DNA of 64,000 nt from Mycobacterium sp. MFM001 (GTDB lineage: Bacteria > Actinomycetota > Actinomycetes > Mycobacteriales > Mycobacteriaceae). The translations under genes were made by a program, and so were the position numbers. The stretch's first letter is position 1; the number at the start of each line of letters is the position of its first letter. Under the pieces are notes generated by a model. That model was not told the origin of the DNA, did not search any database, and was given only the letters and a program-made list of their open reading frames with translations. Below, piece by piece: positions 54,619-64,000 of this stretch. The stretch is from NCBI RefSeq assembly GCF_003402475.1, contig NZ_BFAB01000004.1, forward strand, positions 1 to 64,000. The letters are read 5' to 3'.

Positions 54619-55482
54619 TCAACCGCGCGCCATTGCCTCGAGCCGGCGAATGCGGTCCTCGATCGGCGGGTGCGTGGAGAACAGCGAGCCGATCCGCTCG
54701 CCCGCCCGGAACGGGTTGGCGATCATCAGGTGAGCCTGGCTGGCCAGCTGGGGCTCCGGCGGCAGCGGGGCCGCCTGCACGCCGCCGGAGATCTTGCGCA
54801 GTGCCGACGCCAACGCCAGCGGGTCGCCGGTCAGCACCGCACCGGACTCGTCGGCCTGGTACTCGCGCGAGCGGGACACGGCCAGCCGCACCACCGTCGC
54901 CGCGATCGGACCCAACAACGAAACCAACAGGATCGCAAAGGGATTGCCGCCGTCGCGGTTACCGCCGCCGAACATTCCGGCGAACATCGCCATGTTGGCC
55001 AGCGCGGTGATCACCGACGCCAGCGCGCCGGCCACACACGAGATCAAGATGTCGCGGTTGTAGACGTGCGAGAGCTCGTGGCCCAGTACAGCCCGCAGCT
55101 CGCGCTCGTCGAGCAGGCGCAGGATTCCGGTGGTACAGCACACCGCGGCATTGCGCGGGTTGCGACCGGTGGCGAACGCGTTGGGCGCCGCAGTGTCGCT
55201 GATGAACAGGCGCGGCATCGGCTGGTGCGCGCCGGTGGCCAGCTCGCGCACGATCCGGTACATCGCTGGCGCCTGCACCTCCGACACCGGCTGGGCGTGC
55301 ATGGCCCGCAAAGCCAACTTGTCGCTGTTGAAATACGTGTAGGCGTTCATCCCGACGGCGAAGAGCACCGCCAGCCACATCATCGTCTTCCCGAACAGCG
55401 CACCGACGAACACGATCAGCGCCGACATACCCACCAACAGCGCGAACGTCTTGAACCTGTTGGCGTGCGGATGCCAGGTCAT
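54619..55482 (-). CDS. htpX: Zinc metalloprotease HtpX
   Basis: A 287-residue M48-family membrane protease. Zinc motif H-E-L-S-H at 135-139, with two N-terminal membrane segments (12-50) and a later pair near 150-200. The third ligand glutamate lies in E-Y-Q-A-D-E. It removes damaged membrane proteins. It matches Rv0563. Confidence 0.94.
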   Translation of the reverse strand: MTWHPHANRFKTFALLVGMSALIVFVGALFGKTMMWLAVLFAVGMNAYTYFNSDKLALRAMHAQPVSEVQAPAMYRIVRELATGAHQPMPRLFISDTAAPNAFATGRNPRNAAVCCTTGILRLLDERELRAVLGHELSHVYNRDILISCVAGALASVITALANMAMFAGMFGGGNRDGGNPFAILLVSLLGPIAATVVRLAVSRSREYQADESGAVLTGDPLALASALRKISGGVQAAPLPPEPQLASQAHLMIANPFRAGERIGSLFSTHPPIEDRIRRLEAMARG

Positions 55483-55549
55483 CAGCTTCCTCCTCGGAAC
55501 ACGGGGTTCTTGCTGATTAAACGCCGGCGTGGACCCGAGAGGTTCCGGA

Positions 55550-56557
55550 TCAGCCGTGCCGGTTGATGGTGTAGTCGACCAGCGTGGCCAGCGCGTGCCG
55601 TCCGGGCAGGTCGGGCAGGGCGGCCAGCTCGTCGCGGGCCTGCGCCGCGTACCGCGCCACGGTGTCCTTGGCCTTCGCCATGCCCGACGACGCCCGCAGA
55701 AGCGTCAACGCCTCGGCCAGCACCGCGTCGTCGGTAACGGGGCCGGCCAGCAACTCGCGCAGCCGGTCGGCGTCCGGCCCGGTCTCGCGCAGCGCGTAGA
55801 GCACCGGCAGTGTGTGCACCCCTTCGCGCAGGTCGGTGCCGGGCAGCTTGCCGGACTCGTCGGGGTCGCTGTCGATGTCGATGATGTCGTCGGAGATCTG
55901 GAAGGCGGTGCCGACGATGCCGCCGAGCCGGTCCAGCCGCTCGATCTGGTCCTCGTCGGCGCCGGAGAACATGGCGCCGAACCGCCCGGCCGCGCCGATC
56001 AGGCAGGCCGTCTTTTCGTGCACGACCTTCAGGTAGTGCTCGATCGGGTCGGCGCTGTTGGCGGCGCCGCGCGTCTCGCGCATCTGCCCAGTGACCAGTT
56101 GGGCGAACGTCTCGGCGATGACCCGCACCGCTTGCGGGCCCAGCCGTGATACCAGCCGCGAGGCCGTCGCAAACAGGTAGTCGCCGGCCAGGATTGCGAC
56201 GTTGTTGCTCCAGCGCGCGTTGGCGCTCTGCGCGCCGCGGCGGACCTGCGCCTCGTCCATCACGTCGTCGTGGTAGAGCGTCGCCAGGTGCACCAGCTCG
56301 ATGACCGCGCCGGCGATGGTCACCTCTTGGGCGTCCGGGTGGGGGCCCAACTGCGCGGACAGCACGGTGAACAGGGGGCGGAACCGCTTGCCGCCGGCCT
56401 CGAACAGATGCAGCACGGCCTCGGTCATCAGGTCGTCGGCGCCGCGCAGTTCGGTCTCCATCAGGCGCTCGATGCGATCCACACCGTCACGCACGTCGGC
56501 GGCGAATTCGGCGTCGCCCAAGTCCACGCCCGCCACCACAGTCGCCGGAGTTCTCAC
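55550..56557 (-). CDS. grcC1: Polyprenyl diphosphate synthase GrcC1
   Basis: A 335-residue trans-isoprenyl diphosphate synthase. First aspartate-rich motif D-D-V-M-D near 85-89, the G-G-K-R-F-R-P substrate motif near 46-52, and the second motif D-D-I-I-D near 217-221. It makes a long isoprenoid chain, probably the menaquinone side chain. GTG 56557 gives the usual length. Longer upstream reading is antisense to menJ. Divergent from menJ, 21 bp apart. Confidence 0.93.
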   Translation of the reverse strand: MRTPATVVAGVDLGDAEFAADVRDGVDRIERLMETELRGADDLMTEAVLHLFEAGGKRFRPLFTVLSAQLGPHPDAQEVTIAGAVIELVHLATLYHDDVMDEAQVRRGAQSANARWSNNVAILAGDYLFATASRLVSRLGPQAVRVIAETFAQLVTGQMRETRGAANSADPIEHYLKVVHEKTACLIGAAGRFGAMFSGADEDQIERLDRLGGIVGTAFQISDDIIDIDSDPDESGKLPGTDLREGVHTLPVLYALRETGPDADRLRELLAGPVTDDAVLAEALTLLRASSGMAKAKDTVARYAAQARDELAALPDLPGRHALATLVDYTINRHG

Positions 56558-56578
56558 CCAACCAACATACTGGTGAGC

Positions 56579-57790
56579 ATGGGGACCAGGGCGGACGTGG
56601 TGGTCGTCGGCGCCGGACCGGCCGGATCGGCGGCGGCGGCCTGGGCCGCCCGGGCGGGCCGCGACGTGCTGGTGATCGACGCGGCGAGCTTCCCCCGCGA
56701 CAAGGCCTGCGGCGACGGGCTGACCCCGCGGGCGGTCGCCGAACTGGAGCGGCTTGGGCTGGGCGAGTGGCTGGATGCGCGGATCAGGCATCGCGGCTTG
56801 CGGATGAGCGGTTTCGGCGGCGCGGTAGAGGTGGACTGGCCCGGGCCGTCGTTTCCGTCGACGGGCAGCGCGGTGGCGCGGGTCGAGCTGGACGACCGTG
56901 TGCGCAAGGTCGCCGAGGATTCCGGCGCGCGGATGTTGCTGGGCGTCAAAGCCGTTGGGGTGCACCATGATTCAGCTGGCCGGGTGGCGTCGGTGGTGTT
57001 GGCTGACGGTTCTACGGTGGACTGCCGTTCGTTGATCGTGGCCGACGGCGCCCGTTCTCCGCTGGGCCGCGTGCTGGGGCGGCGCTGGCATCAGGAGACG
57101 GTGTACGGCATTGCCGCTCGCGGGTATCTGGCCACGCCACGCAGCGACGAGCCGTGGCTGACGTCGCATCTGGAGCTGCGCTCCCCCGACGGCGCGGTAC
57201 TGCCCGGCTACGGCTGGATTTTCCCGCTGGGCAACGGCGAGGTGAACATCGGCGTCGGCGCGCTGTCGACCTCGAAGCGGCCGGCCGACCTGGCGTTGAA
57301 ACCGCTGATGTCCTATTACACCGATCTGCGCCGCGACGAGTGGGGCTTTGTCGGGCAGCCGCGGGCCATCTCGTCGGCGCTGCTGCCCATGGGCGGTGCG
57401 GTGTCGGGGGTGGCCGGGCCGAACTGGATGCTGATCGGCGACGCCGCGGCGTGCGTCAACCCGTTGAACGGCGAGGGCATCGATTACGGGCTGGAAACCG
57501 GGCGGCTGGCGGTCGACCTGCTGGGTTCAGCTGAGCGGTGGCCGTCGGTGCTGCAGTCGCATTACGGACGCGGGTTTTCGGTGGCGCGCAGGCTGGCGTT
57601 GTTGTTGACGTTCCCGCGGTTCCTGCCGTCGACGGGGCCGTTTGCGATGCGCTCTGCGCGGCTGATGAGCATCGCCGTGCGGGTGATGGGCAACCTGGTC
57701 ACCGACGACGACGCCGACTTTGTCGCGCGGGCATGGCGCGCCGGCGGGCGGGCGTCGCGGTTGGCGGACCGCCGCAAGCCTTTTGGTTGA
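56579..57790 (+). CDS. menJ: Menaquinone reductase MenJ
   Basis: A 403-residue geranylgeranyl-reductase-family flavoprotein. FAD motif G-A-G-P-A-G-S near 11-17, C-G-D-G-L near 44-48, and L-I-G-D-A-A-A near 282-288. It matches Rv0561c, which saturates one isoprene unit of menaquinone. It lies next to grcC1 and close to menH, so the three act on one pathway. Confidence 0.92.
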   Translation: MGTRADVVVVGAGPAGSAAAAWAARAGRDVLVIDAASFPRDKACGDGLTPRAVAELERLGLGEWLDARIRHRGLRMSGFGGAVEVDWPGPSFPSTGSAVARVELDDRVRKVAEDSGARMLLGVKAVGVHHDSAGRVASVVLADGSTVDCRSLIVADGARSPLGRVLGRRWHQETVYGIAARGYLATPRSDEPWLTSHLELRSPDGAVLPGYGWIFPLGNGEVNIGVGALSTSKRPADLALKPLMSYYTDLRRDEWGFVGQPRAISSALLPMGGAVSGVAGPNWMLIGDAAACVNPLNGEGIDYGLETGRLAVDLLGSAERWPSVLQSHYGRGFSVARRLALLLTFPRFLPSTGPFAMRSARLMSIAVRVMGNLVTDDDADFVARAWRAGGRASRLADRRKPFG

Positions 57791-57813
57791 GTCACCTTCG
57801 CCGCGAGCGTGCC

Positions 57814-58545
<732 letters not shown>

Positions 58546-58549
58546 TCCG

Positions 58550-58993
58550 ATGACCGATCCGAAGCCCCCACGCTGGCTGAAGCTGACCAACAGGGTCATG
58601 ATCGCGATGCAAAAGCTCGGCATCCCAACGGGTCCGCCGATGGTGTTGACTGTGCCCGGACGCAAGACCGGTCAGCCGCGCAGCACGCCGATGACACCGT
58701 TCACGTTGGACGGCCACCTGTACACCGTCGCGGGATATCCGGGCGCCGACTGGGTGCGCAACGCCCGAGCCGCCGGCTCGGGAATCCTTGCCAAAGGCCG
58801 AAAGTCGCGGCGCGTCAACATCGTCGAGCTGCCGCCAGAGCAGGCCCGGCCGGTGTTGCGAGCGTTTCCGGTCGAGGTGCCGATCGGTGTCAGCTTCCTC
58901 AAGCGCGCCGGCCTGGTTCGCGAAGGCACCCCGGACGAAGTCGAGGCGTTGGCCGGCCGGATTGCGGTATTCCGCCTCGATCCGGCGCTCTGA
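58550..58993 (+). CDS. Deazaflavin (F420)-dependent nitroreductase-family protein
   Basis: A 147-residue split-barrel protein with G-R-K-T-G-Q-P-R-S near 40-48 and a later V-A-G-Y-P-G-A-D-W near 62-70, both typical of Ddn-type enzymes that bind F420. It starts four bases after the methyltransferase and overlaps the next gene by one base, so the three form an operon. Confidence 0.82.
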   Translation: MTDPKPPRWLKLTNRVMIAMQKLGIPTGPPMVLTVPGRKTGQPRSTPMTPFTLDGHLYTVAGYPGADWVRNARAAGSGILAKGRKSRRVNIVELPPEQARPVLRAFPVEVPIGVSFLKRAGLVREGTPDEVEALAGRIAVFRLDPAL

Positions 58994-59352
58994 TGCACAC
59001 CGCCTACCTGGTCGTGACGCTGATCGCGATCGTGGCCAACGGGTTTTCCGGCGTGGCCGCGCTGGCCCACTTCGCGCCGATCATTCCCGGTATGGAAGCA
59101 GCAGGCGTGCCGCTGTCCTGGCTGACGTTTCCGATCGGCACGCTCAAAACGCTTGGCGCACTGGGACTTGTTGTGGGCCTGTGGGTTCCGGCGATCGGCC
59201 TAGCTGCCGCTGGCGGGTTGATCGTCTTTTTCGTCTGCGCGATGTACACCCACGTGCTAGCTAACGATATCTCCGCGCAATTCGGGCTGGCGTCGCTGTT
59301 CCTGGGGCTCAACGCGGCGACGTTCGCGTTGACGCTTGCTGTAATGCGCTGA
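58993..59352 (+). CDS. DoxX-family membrane protein
   Basis: A 119-residue protein with four hydrophobic segments and G-T-L-K-T-L-G-A-L-G-L near 50-60, as in DoxX-like proteins. It shares its first base with the last base of the reductase gene. Its role is unknown. In mycobacteria DoxX proteins have been linked to redox complexes. Confidence 0.75.
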   Translation: MHTAYLVVTLIAIVANGFSGVAALAHFAPIIPGMEAAGVPLSWLTFPIGTLKTLGALGLVVGLWVPAIGLAAAGGLIVFFVCAMYTHVLANDISAQFGLASLFLGLNAATFALTLAVMR

Positions 59353-59407
59353 GCGTGGGGGTTATGGACGGAAAACCGCGAAATCGTGTGCATAAGGCCC
59401 ACGCTCG
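59351..59407. repeat. Dispersed palindromic intergenic element, copy 2
   Basis: Ends GAGCGTGGG (59351-59359) and CCCACGCTC (59398-59406) form a perfect 9-bp inverted repeat. The interior TATGGACGGAAAA and GTGTGCATA match the copy at 30882-30940. It begins at the DoxX stop and lies between convergent doxX and menH. Confidence 0.6.
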
Positions 59408-59417
59408 GCGGGAGTGC

Positions 59418-60104
59418 TCACGCTTTGAAAGCCGCGTGAAGCGCGACGATGCCGCCAGTCAGGTTGCGCCAGCGCACCGCTGACCAACCGGTGCGGGAAA
59501 TCTGGCGCGCGAGCGTCGGCTGGTCGGGCCAGGCCCGGATCGATTCGGCGAGGTAGACATACGCCTCCGGGTTGCTCGACACCGCGCGGGCGACCCGCGG
59601 CAGCGCTTGCATCAGGTATTCCTTGTACACCGTGGCGAAGACTGCGTTTGTGGGAGTGGCGAATTCGCACACCACCAGCCGACCGCCGGGGCGGGTGACC
59701 CGCGCCATTTCCCGCAGCGCCGCCTCGCGGTCGGCGATGTTGCGCAGCCCGAAGCTGATCGTCACCGCGTCGAACATGTTGTCGCCGAACGGAAGTCGAG
59801 TCGCGTCCGCGGCGACCTTGGGTACTCGCCTGCCTCTGCCCGCCGCGAGCATCCCGACCGAGAAGTCCGCCGCCACACACCACGCTCCGGAGCGCACCAG
59901 CTCCACCGTCGACACCGCGGTGCCGGCGGCCAGGTCCAGCACCTTCTCCCCCGCGGACAGCCGCAGCGCCGACCGGGTGGCGCGCCGCCAGTACCGGTCC
60001 TGGCCCAGGGAGAGCACCGTGTTGGTCAGGTCGTAGCGGCGGGCAACGCCGTCGAACATCGACGCCACCTCACGCGGGTCTTTGTCCAGGGTCGCGCGGC
60101 TCAC
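59418..60104 (-). CDS. menH: Demethylmenaquinone methyltransferase
   Basis: A 228-residue UbiE/MenG-family methyltransferase (called MenH in mycobacteria). SAM motif D-L-A-A-G-T-A near 57-63, F-G-L-R-N near 116-120, and the opening [16 protein letters not shown] 60104 gives the usual length. Earlier codons are unsupported. It performs the last methylation of menaquinone and matches Rv0558. Confidence 0.94.
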   Translation of the reverse strand: MSRATLDKDPREVASMFDGVARRYDLTNTVLSLGQDRYWRRATRSALRLSAGEKVLDLAAGTAVSTVELVRSGAWCVAADFSVGMLAAGRGRRVPKVAADATRLPFGDNMFDAVTISFGLRNIADREAALREMARVTRPGGRLVVCEFATPTNAVFATVYKEYLMQALPRVARAVSSNPEAYVYLAESIRAWPDQPTLARQISRTGWSAVRWRNLTGGIVALHAAFKA

Positions 60105-60172
60105 CTCGACGACGCTACCTGTGAACTTCGCGGAACGGGAATGCGGCGCCAACTCCGACGTTGCACACCGGC

Positions 60173-61012
60173 GTGAGTGAAAAAGTTTGGTTCATCACCG
60201 GGACATCGCGCGGCTTCGGACGGGAATGGGCGATCGCCGCGCTCGAGCGGGGCGACAAGGTCGCCGCGACCGCACGAAACACCGCGACGCTGGCCGACCT
60301 GGCCGCCAGGTATGGCGACGCGATACTGCCCATCGAGTTGGACGTCACTGATCGCGACGCTGATTTCGCTGCCGTCAAGCGGGCCCACGAGCATTTCGGG
60401 CGGCTGGACGTCGTCGTCAACAACGCGGGCTACGGGCAGTTCGGCTTCATCGAGGAGCTGTCCGAACAGGAGGCGCGCGACCAGATCGAGACCAATGTGT
60501 TCGGCGCGCTGTGGATCACCCAGGCCGCGTTGCCGTATCTGCGCGAGCAGCGCAGCGGGCACATTGTTCAGGTGTCGTCGATCGGCGGAATTGTCGCGTT
60601 CCCGTTGGTCGGCATCTACCACGCCTCGAAGTGGGCGCTGGAGGGCTTCTCGCAGGCACTGGCCCAGGAGGTGGCGCCGTTCGGCATCAAGGTCACCCTG
60701 ATCGAACCGGGCGGCTTCGACACCGACTGGGGCGGATCGTCGGCCAAGCATGCCGAGCGGTTGGCGGCCTACGACGACGTGCGTACCGCGGTCGAGGCCG
60801 AGCGCAAACGGCGGTGGGCTGCTCCGGGCGATCCCGCCGCGACGGCGGCCGCGCTGTTAAAGGTGGTCGATGCCGAGAAGCCGCCACTGCGAGTATTCTT
60901 CGGCGCATCGCCGCTGGAAACGGCTCGCGCCGACTACGAAAGCCGGTTGCGCACTTGGGAAGAGTGGCAGCCGGTGTCGGTCGAGGCGCAAGGGGGCAGC
61001 ACCGCCTCGTAG
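60173..61012 (+). CDS. Short-chain dehydrogenase/reductase
   Basis: A 279-residue SDR. Cofactor motif T-G-T-S-R-G-F-G near 9-16, N-N-A-G near 83-86, and catalytic S plus Y-H-A-S-K near 150-154. GTG 60173 is preferred over TTG 60161. The last 79 bases overlap the 3' end of mgtA on the other strand, a long tail-to-tail overlap. The substrate is unknown. Confidence 0.88.
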   Translation: MSEKVWFITGTSRGFGREWAIAALERGDKVAATARNTATLADLAARYGDAILPIELDVTDRDADFAAVKRAHEHFGRLDVVVNNAGYGQFGFIEELSEQEARDQIETNVFGALWITQAALPYLREQRSGHIVQVSSIGGIVAFPLVGIYHASKWALEGFSQALAQEVAPFGIKVTLIEPGGFDTDWGGSSAKHAERLAAYDDVRTAVEAERKRRWAAPGDPAATAAALLKVVDAEKPPLRVFFGASPLETARADYESRLRTWEEWQPVSVEAQGGSTAS

Positions 61013-62091
61013 TGCTCCAGCAGCTGGTCGCAGATCGCCGGCCACGAACGCTCCAGCACGCTGCGACGGGCGGCCTGCGAATAGCGCGACCGCTCGTCGA
61101 CCAGATGCGCGACGGCGGTGGGCAGCTCGGCTTCGAATTCGTTGACCGGCAACAGCAATCCGGTGCGGCACGGGGTAACCAGGTCGCGCGGGCCGCCGGC
61201 GTCGGGGGCGATGACCGGCAGCCCCGACGCCAGCGCTTCCTGCACGGTTTGGCAAAACGTCTCGTGCTCGCCGGGGTGCACGAAGACGTCCATGCTGGCG
61301 TACGCCGCGGCGAGTTCGTCGCCGTACAGTGCGCCGGTGAAAATGGCTGTGGGCATTGCGGATTGGAGCTTGGCCCGGTCGATTCCGTCGCCGACGACGA
61401 CGAGCTGCACCGCCTCGCCCAGCACCGCCAGCCGCTCGACGTGTTTCTCCGGCGCCAGCCGGCCCACGTAGCCGACGATCGGCTTGCCGTCCGGTGACCA
61501 TTGGCGTCGCAACCCCTCGTCGCGTGCCGACGGCACGAACCCGGTGATGTCGACGCCGCGCGCCCAGTGATGCACCCGCGGGATACGGTGGGCGGCAAGG
61601 CTTTCCATCGCCGAGGTGGACGGCGCCAGTGTGCGGTCGGCGAGCCGGTGCAGGTGGCGGGTCCACGCCCACGCCGCCCGTGAGAGTCCCCCGATGCCGT
61701 AACTGGCCGCGAATCCCGCGACGTCCGTTTGGAATACCGCCACGGTCGGCACGCCGAGGCGGCGGGCGGCCCGCAGCCCGCCGTAGCCGAGCAGCGCCGG
61801 TGACGCCAGATGCACGACGTCGGGCTCGAAGCCACGCAGCACTCGCAGCAGTCGCGGGAGCGGCACGCCCAGCGGAAGCGTCGTCACCTTGGGGAACATC
61901 CGCGACGGCACGCGGTGCACGCGGATGCCGTCGTGAATGCGATCCGCACGGGGCTCGCCAGGCGGGGTGTCGGGCGCGATGACGAGGGCTTCGTGGCCGG
62001 TGCGGCGCAAGTGCTCGAGGATGCGGACCACCGAGTTGCTGACGCCGTTGACGTGCGGGAGGAAGGATTCCGCGACGATGGCTACGCGCAC
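60934..62091 (-). CDS. mgtA: GDP-mannose-dependent alpha-mannosyltransferase MgtA
   Basis: A 385-residue GT4-type glycosyltransferase. N-terminal [13 protein letters not shown] near 7-19, and the C-terminal [14 protein letters not shown]-x7-E motif near 275-285. It matches Rv0557, which adds mannose to glucuronosyl diacylglycerol and related lipids. GTG 62091 opens the conserved protein. The longer frame upstream adds 21 residues without family likeness. Confidence 0.92.
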   Translation of the reverse strand: MRVAIVAESFLPHVNGVSNSVVRILEHLRRTGHEALVIAPDTPPGEPRADRIHDGIRVHRVPSRMFPKVTTLPLGVPLPRLLRVLRGFEPDVVHLASPALLGYGGLRAARRLGVPTVAVFQTDVAGFAASYGIGGLSRAAWAWTRHLHRLADRTLAPSTSAMESLAAHRIPRVHHWARGVDITGFVPSARDEGLRRQWSPDGKPIVGYVGRLAPEKHVERLAVLGEAVQLVVVGDGIDRAKLQSAMPTAIFTGALYGDELAAAYASMDVFVHPGEHETFCQTVQEALASGLPVIAPDAGGPRDLVTPCRTGLLLPVNEFEAELPTAVAHLVDERSRYSQAARRSVLERSWPAICDQLLEHYEAVLPPCASTDTGCHSSQVRNRLS

Positions 62092-62177
62092 GCCTTCACG
62101 GTGGCAGCGTCGGCTGTCGATAAGGTTGCCGACGGGCATACGGCGTGCGACCAATGCGCGAGCAGATAAGGAGAACC

Positions 62178-62795
62178 ATGCGGTCCTGGCTGGCGGCGTT
62201 AACGATCGCGGTGGGTTACATCACACTAGGCACCGCGACGGCGCATGCCGACGTGCCGCGCAGCAGCGGCGGCAATGGCGTGGTCGTCGGCTCGGCGAAC
62301 GCCCCGGTGCAACTGGAGATCTTCATCGAACCGCAATGCCCGCACGTCGCCGAGTTGGAGGCGGCCGACGGCGACGCCATCGCGCGCGACATCGCCGATG
62401 GCCGGCTGGCGGTGACATATCGCCCGCTGACGTTTCTGGGCGACCGCAAGCACAACGACGTGTCCGCCCGCATCAGCAATGCGCTGTTCCTCGCGGCCGA
62501 CCCGTCGACCCCGTCGGCGGCGTATCAGGCTTTCGTGCAAGACCTCTACCGCAATCAAACCGGGCCCGACAACGCCGCCATCGCGTCGATGGCTCGCGAA
62601 AGCGGGATACCCGGCGCGGTGGCCGATCGGATCGCGGCCGGCGACTACGCCGTCGACACCGCCGCAATGAACGACGCCAACCGGGCCCGCCTCAAAGAGG
62701 AAAACCCGGAAAACCCCGGCACCCCGACGGTGTACGACCTCAACACGAAAACCGTTGTAGACACTCAGGACTCGGACTGGCTCGCCAAGCTGTGA
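62178..62795 (+). CDS. DsbA-like thioredoxin-fold exported protein with one cysteine
   Basis: A 205-residue protein with a signal peptide (A-H-A cleavage near 24) and a DsbA/thioredoxin-like core. The active-site position reads E-P-Q-C-P-H-V: one cysteine, with the second of the usual C-x-x-C missing. G-T-P-T-V near 185 is the cis-proline loop. AAGGAG precedes ATG 62178. It may be a mycothiol- or protein-disulfide isomerase variant. Confidence 0.72.
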   Translation: MRSWLAALTIAVGYITLGTATAHADVPRSSGGNGVVVGSANAPVQLEIFIEPQCPHVAELEAADGDAIARDIADGRLAVTYRPLTFLGDRKHNDVSARISNALFLAADPSTPSAAYQAFVQDLYRNQTGPDNAAIASMARESGIPGAVADRIAAGDYAVDTAAMNDANRARLKEENPENPGTPTVYDLNTKTVVDTQDSDWLAKL

Positions 62796-63280
62796 CGGCC
62801 CACGCGCTTTTCCAGTAGCGCCAGACCAGCCAGCGCCGCGGCGGCGACCAACCAGCCGACCACCATGATCGAACCCGCCGGGATAATCGCCAGCCGGGCG
62901 GTGCGGTGCTGCACGCGAACCAGGTTGGGATTCTTCTTGTCGTATTCGACGTAAATCCGCATCCCCGTGGCCAATTCGGACGGATACAGCACACCGAGCT
63001 CCGGGCGGTAGGTGACCCGGTCGGGTGTGACGAACTCGATCGTCGAGCGCCGCGGCCCAGCGCTGAGCACCTCGGCCTGCGCAACTCCCATGTTGTTTTC
63101 GATCGACAAGTCGTTGCGCCAGGCACCGGCCACCAACAGCACCGACTGCAACGTGACCAGACCGGCCGCGATCAGCACCCCGATCCGCGTCCAGCGCAGG
63201 ATCCGTCGCGCCGGGGTGTCGGGAAGATCGTCGGCGCGGCCGTGAATCAGGATGCGCGCCAACAGTTTCAGACGGTTCAC
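62765..63280 (-). CDS. Conserved membrane protein (Rv0556-like)
   Basis: A 171-residue protein with one N-terminal and one C-terminal transmembrane helix (near 32-52 and 137-157) around a beta-rich DUF3592-like domain ([12 protein letters not shown]). GTG 63280 overlaps the menD stop (GTGA). The end overlaps the DsbA-like gene by 31 bases. Its function is unknown. Confidence 0.8.
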   Translation of the reverse strand: MNRLKLLARILIHGRADDLPDTPARRILRWTRIGVLIAAGLVTLQSVLLVAGAWRNDLSIENNMGVAQAEVLSAGPRRSTIEFVTPDRVTYRPELGVLYPSELATGMRIYVEYDKKNPNLVRVQHRTARLAIIPAGSIMVVGWLVAAAALAGLALLEKRVGRHSLASQSES

Positions 63281-64000
63281 AGCGCGGCCTTGATGGCGGC
63301 GTGCAGCTGACGCAGCGAAGACCGGTCGGCCTTGACTTCCAGCACTCGCATGCCGGCACCGGGTTCCTGCAAGGCGGCGCCGAGCTCGTCGACCTCGATT
63401 TGGCGGCTCTCCACGTGGTAGGCACGGCACAGCGCGCCGACGTCGACGTCGTGCGGAGTGCCGAACACCCGCGACGACACGTCGGAGAACCGCGGATCGC
63501 CCTGCTCGAGCAGCTCGAAGATGCCGCCGCCGTTGTCGTTGGACACCACGATGGTCAGGTCTCGCGGCACCGGCTCCGTCGGCCCGATCAGCAGCCCGGA
63601 ACTGTCGTGCACGAAGGTCAAGTCGCCGATCAGCGCGACAGTGCGGCCGTCGTGTGCCAGCGCGGCGCCGATCGCCGTCGACACCGTGCCGTCGATGCCC
63701 GCCACGCCGCGGTTGGAGCGCACCTTCACGTCATGCGCGTTCAGGCCGACCAGTGCCGCGTCGCGCACCGGGTTGGACGCCCCCAGCACCAGCTGGTCGC
63801 CGGGCCGCAGCGCGTCGGCGACGGCCGCGGCCACGTGCAGGCCGGTGGTCAAGGGGTGCACTGCAAGCTGCCCACGCACCGCGTCGACCGCCTGCCGATT
63901 CACCTGAGAGCAGCGGCGCAGCCAGGCCGGGCTGGGCTCGCCGGTGGTGACGGCGCGGGTGCCGGTGGCTTGCGAGTTGCCCGACACGTCGGGCCAGCGT
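63277..64000 (-). CDS. menD: Menaquinone biosynthesis SEPHCHC synthase MenD, 5'-partial
   Basis: The C-terminal ~240 residues of a thiamine-diphosphate enzyme. Present are the pyrophosphate-binding G-D-L-T-F-V-H-D-S and N-D-N-G-G-G-I-F, where the ThDP motif G-D-x(n)-N-N-G is seen. [12 protein letters not shown] precedes. The rest lies outside the right edge. It matches Rv0555. Confidence 0.92.
   Translation of the reverse strand, partial: RWPDVSGNSQATGTRAVTTGEPSPAWLRRCSQVNRQAVDAVRGQLAVHPLTTGLHVAAAVADALRPGDQLVLGASNPVRDAALVGLNAHDVKVRSNRGVAGIDGTVSTAIGAALAHDGRTVALIGDLTFVHDSSGLLIGPTEPVPRDLTIVVSNDNGGGIFELLEQGDPRFSDVSSRVFGTPHDVDVGALCRAYHVESRQIEVDELGAALQEPGAGMRVLEVKADRSSLRQLHAAIKAAL

Overview
The window looks like chromosomal DNA of a high-GC Mycobacterium. 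From menD at the right edge through gpsA, the flavin monooxygenase and yajQ, the gene order follows, from memory, the M. tuberculosis Rv0555 to Rv0566c block (menD, Rv0556, mgtA, menH, Rv0560c, menJ, grcC1, htpX, gpdA1, Rv0565c, yajQ). The species cannot be named from this alone.

Positions 1-22440 are accessory DNA. The core is a complete DNA phosphorothioation (Dnd) cluster: dndA on the minus strand, and divergently dndB-dndC-dndD-dndE plus a Dnd-associated methyltransferase with tight overlaps. Facing dndA is a second operon: a HARE-HTH protein running off the left edge, a PLD plus SF2 helicase of the Dnd restriction type, an SMC-like ATPase and a small Dnd-associated protein. This is probably the restriction half. 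It carries a lesion: the ATPase frame starts just after where its Walker A motif should be, and the helicase tail runs out of frame into it. After dnd come a small ORF plus an 816-residue RecF/SMC-like ATPase, then a ParB-like gene apparently split by a one-base deletion and coupled to an MBL-fold nuclease-like gene. Next are a decayed ADP-ribosylglycohydrolase, two unfamiliar genes each preceded by a copy of the same ~130-bp structured repeat, and a VapBC module.

Positions 22476-44614 are mostly chromosomal genes: GH92 mannosidase, a DMT-type membrane protein, tpx, a YbhN-type membrane protein with a pseudokinase-like middle, a TIGR00027 methyltransferase, MbcA/RES-type and VapBC toxin-antitoxin pairs, a deazaflavin-dependent reductase, a Mut7-C protein, galT-galK, a FUSC membrane protein, GH16, a cyclase/ATPase signalling protein with an overlapping FAD enzyme, and DUF5995.

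Positions 44688-46573 are a small relic island in tRNA-Tyr: an intact tRNA at one end, a 63-bp copy of its 3' part at the other, and between them an integrase remnant, a BrnT-type toxin-antitoxin pair and a DUF6941-like gene.

Positions 46654-64000 carry yajQ, a toxin-antitoxin locus whose RES toxin is cut to a stub, a Baeyer-Villiger-type monooxygenase, secreted and lipoprotein genes, a DUF1023 hydrolase, gpsA, DUF1275, htpX and the menaquinone/isoprenoid and mannosyltransferase block. The Rv0560c-like methyltransferase has a clear -35/-10 promoter with two overlapping palindromes. A ~58-bp palindromic element recurs at 30882 and 59351.
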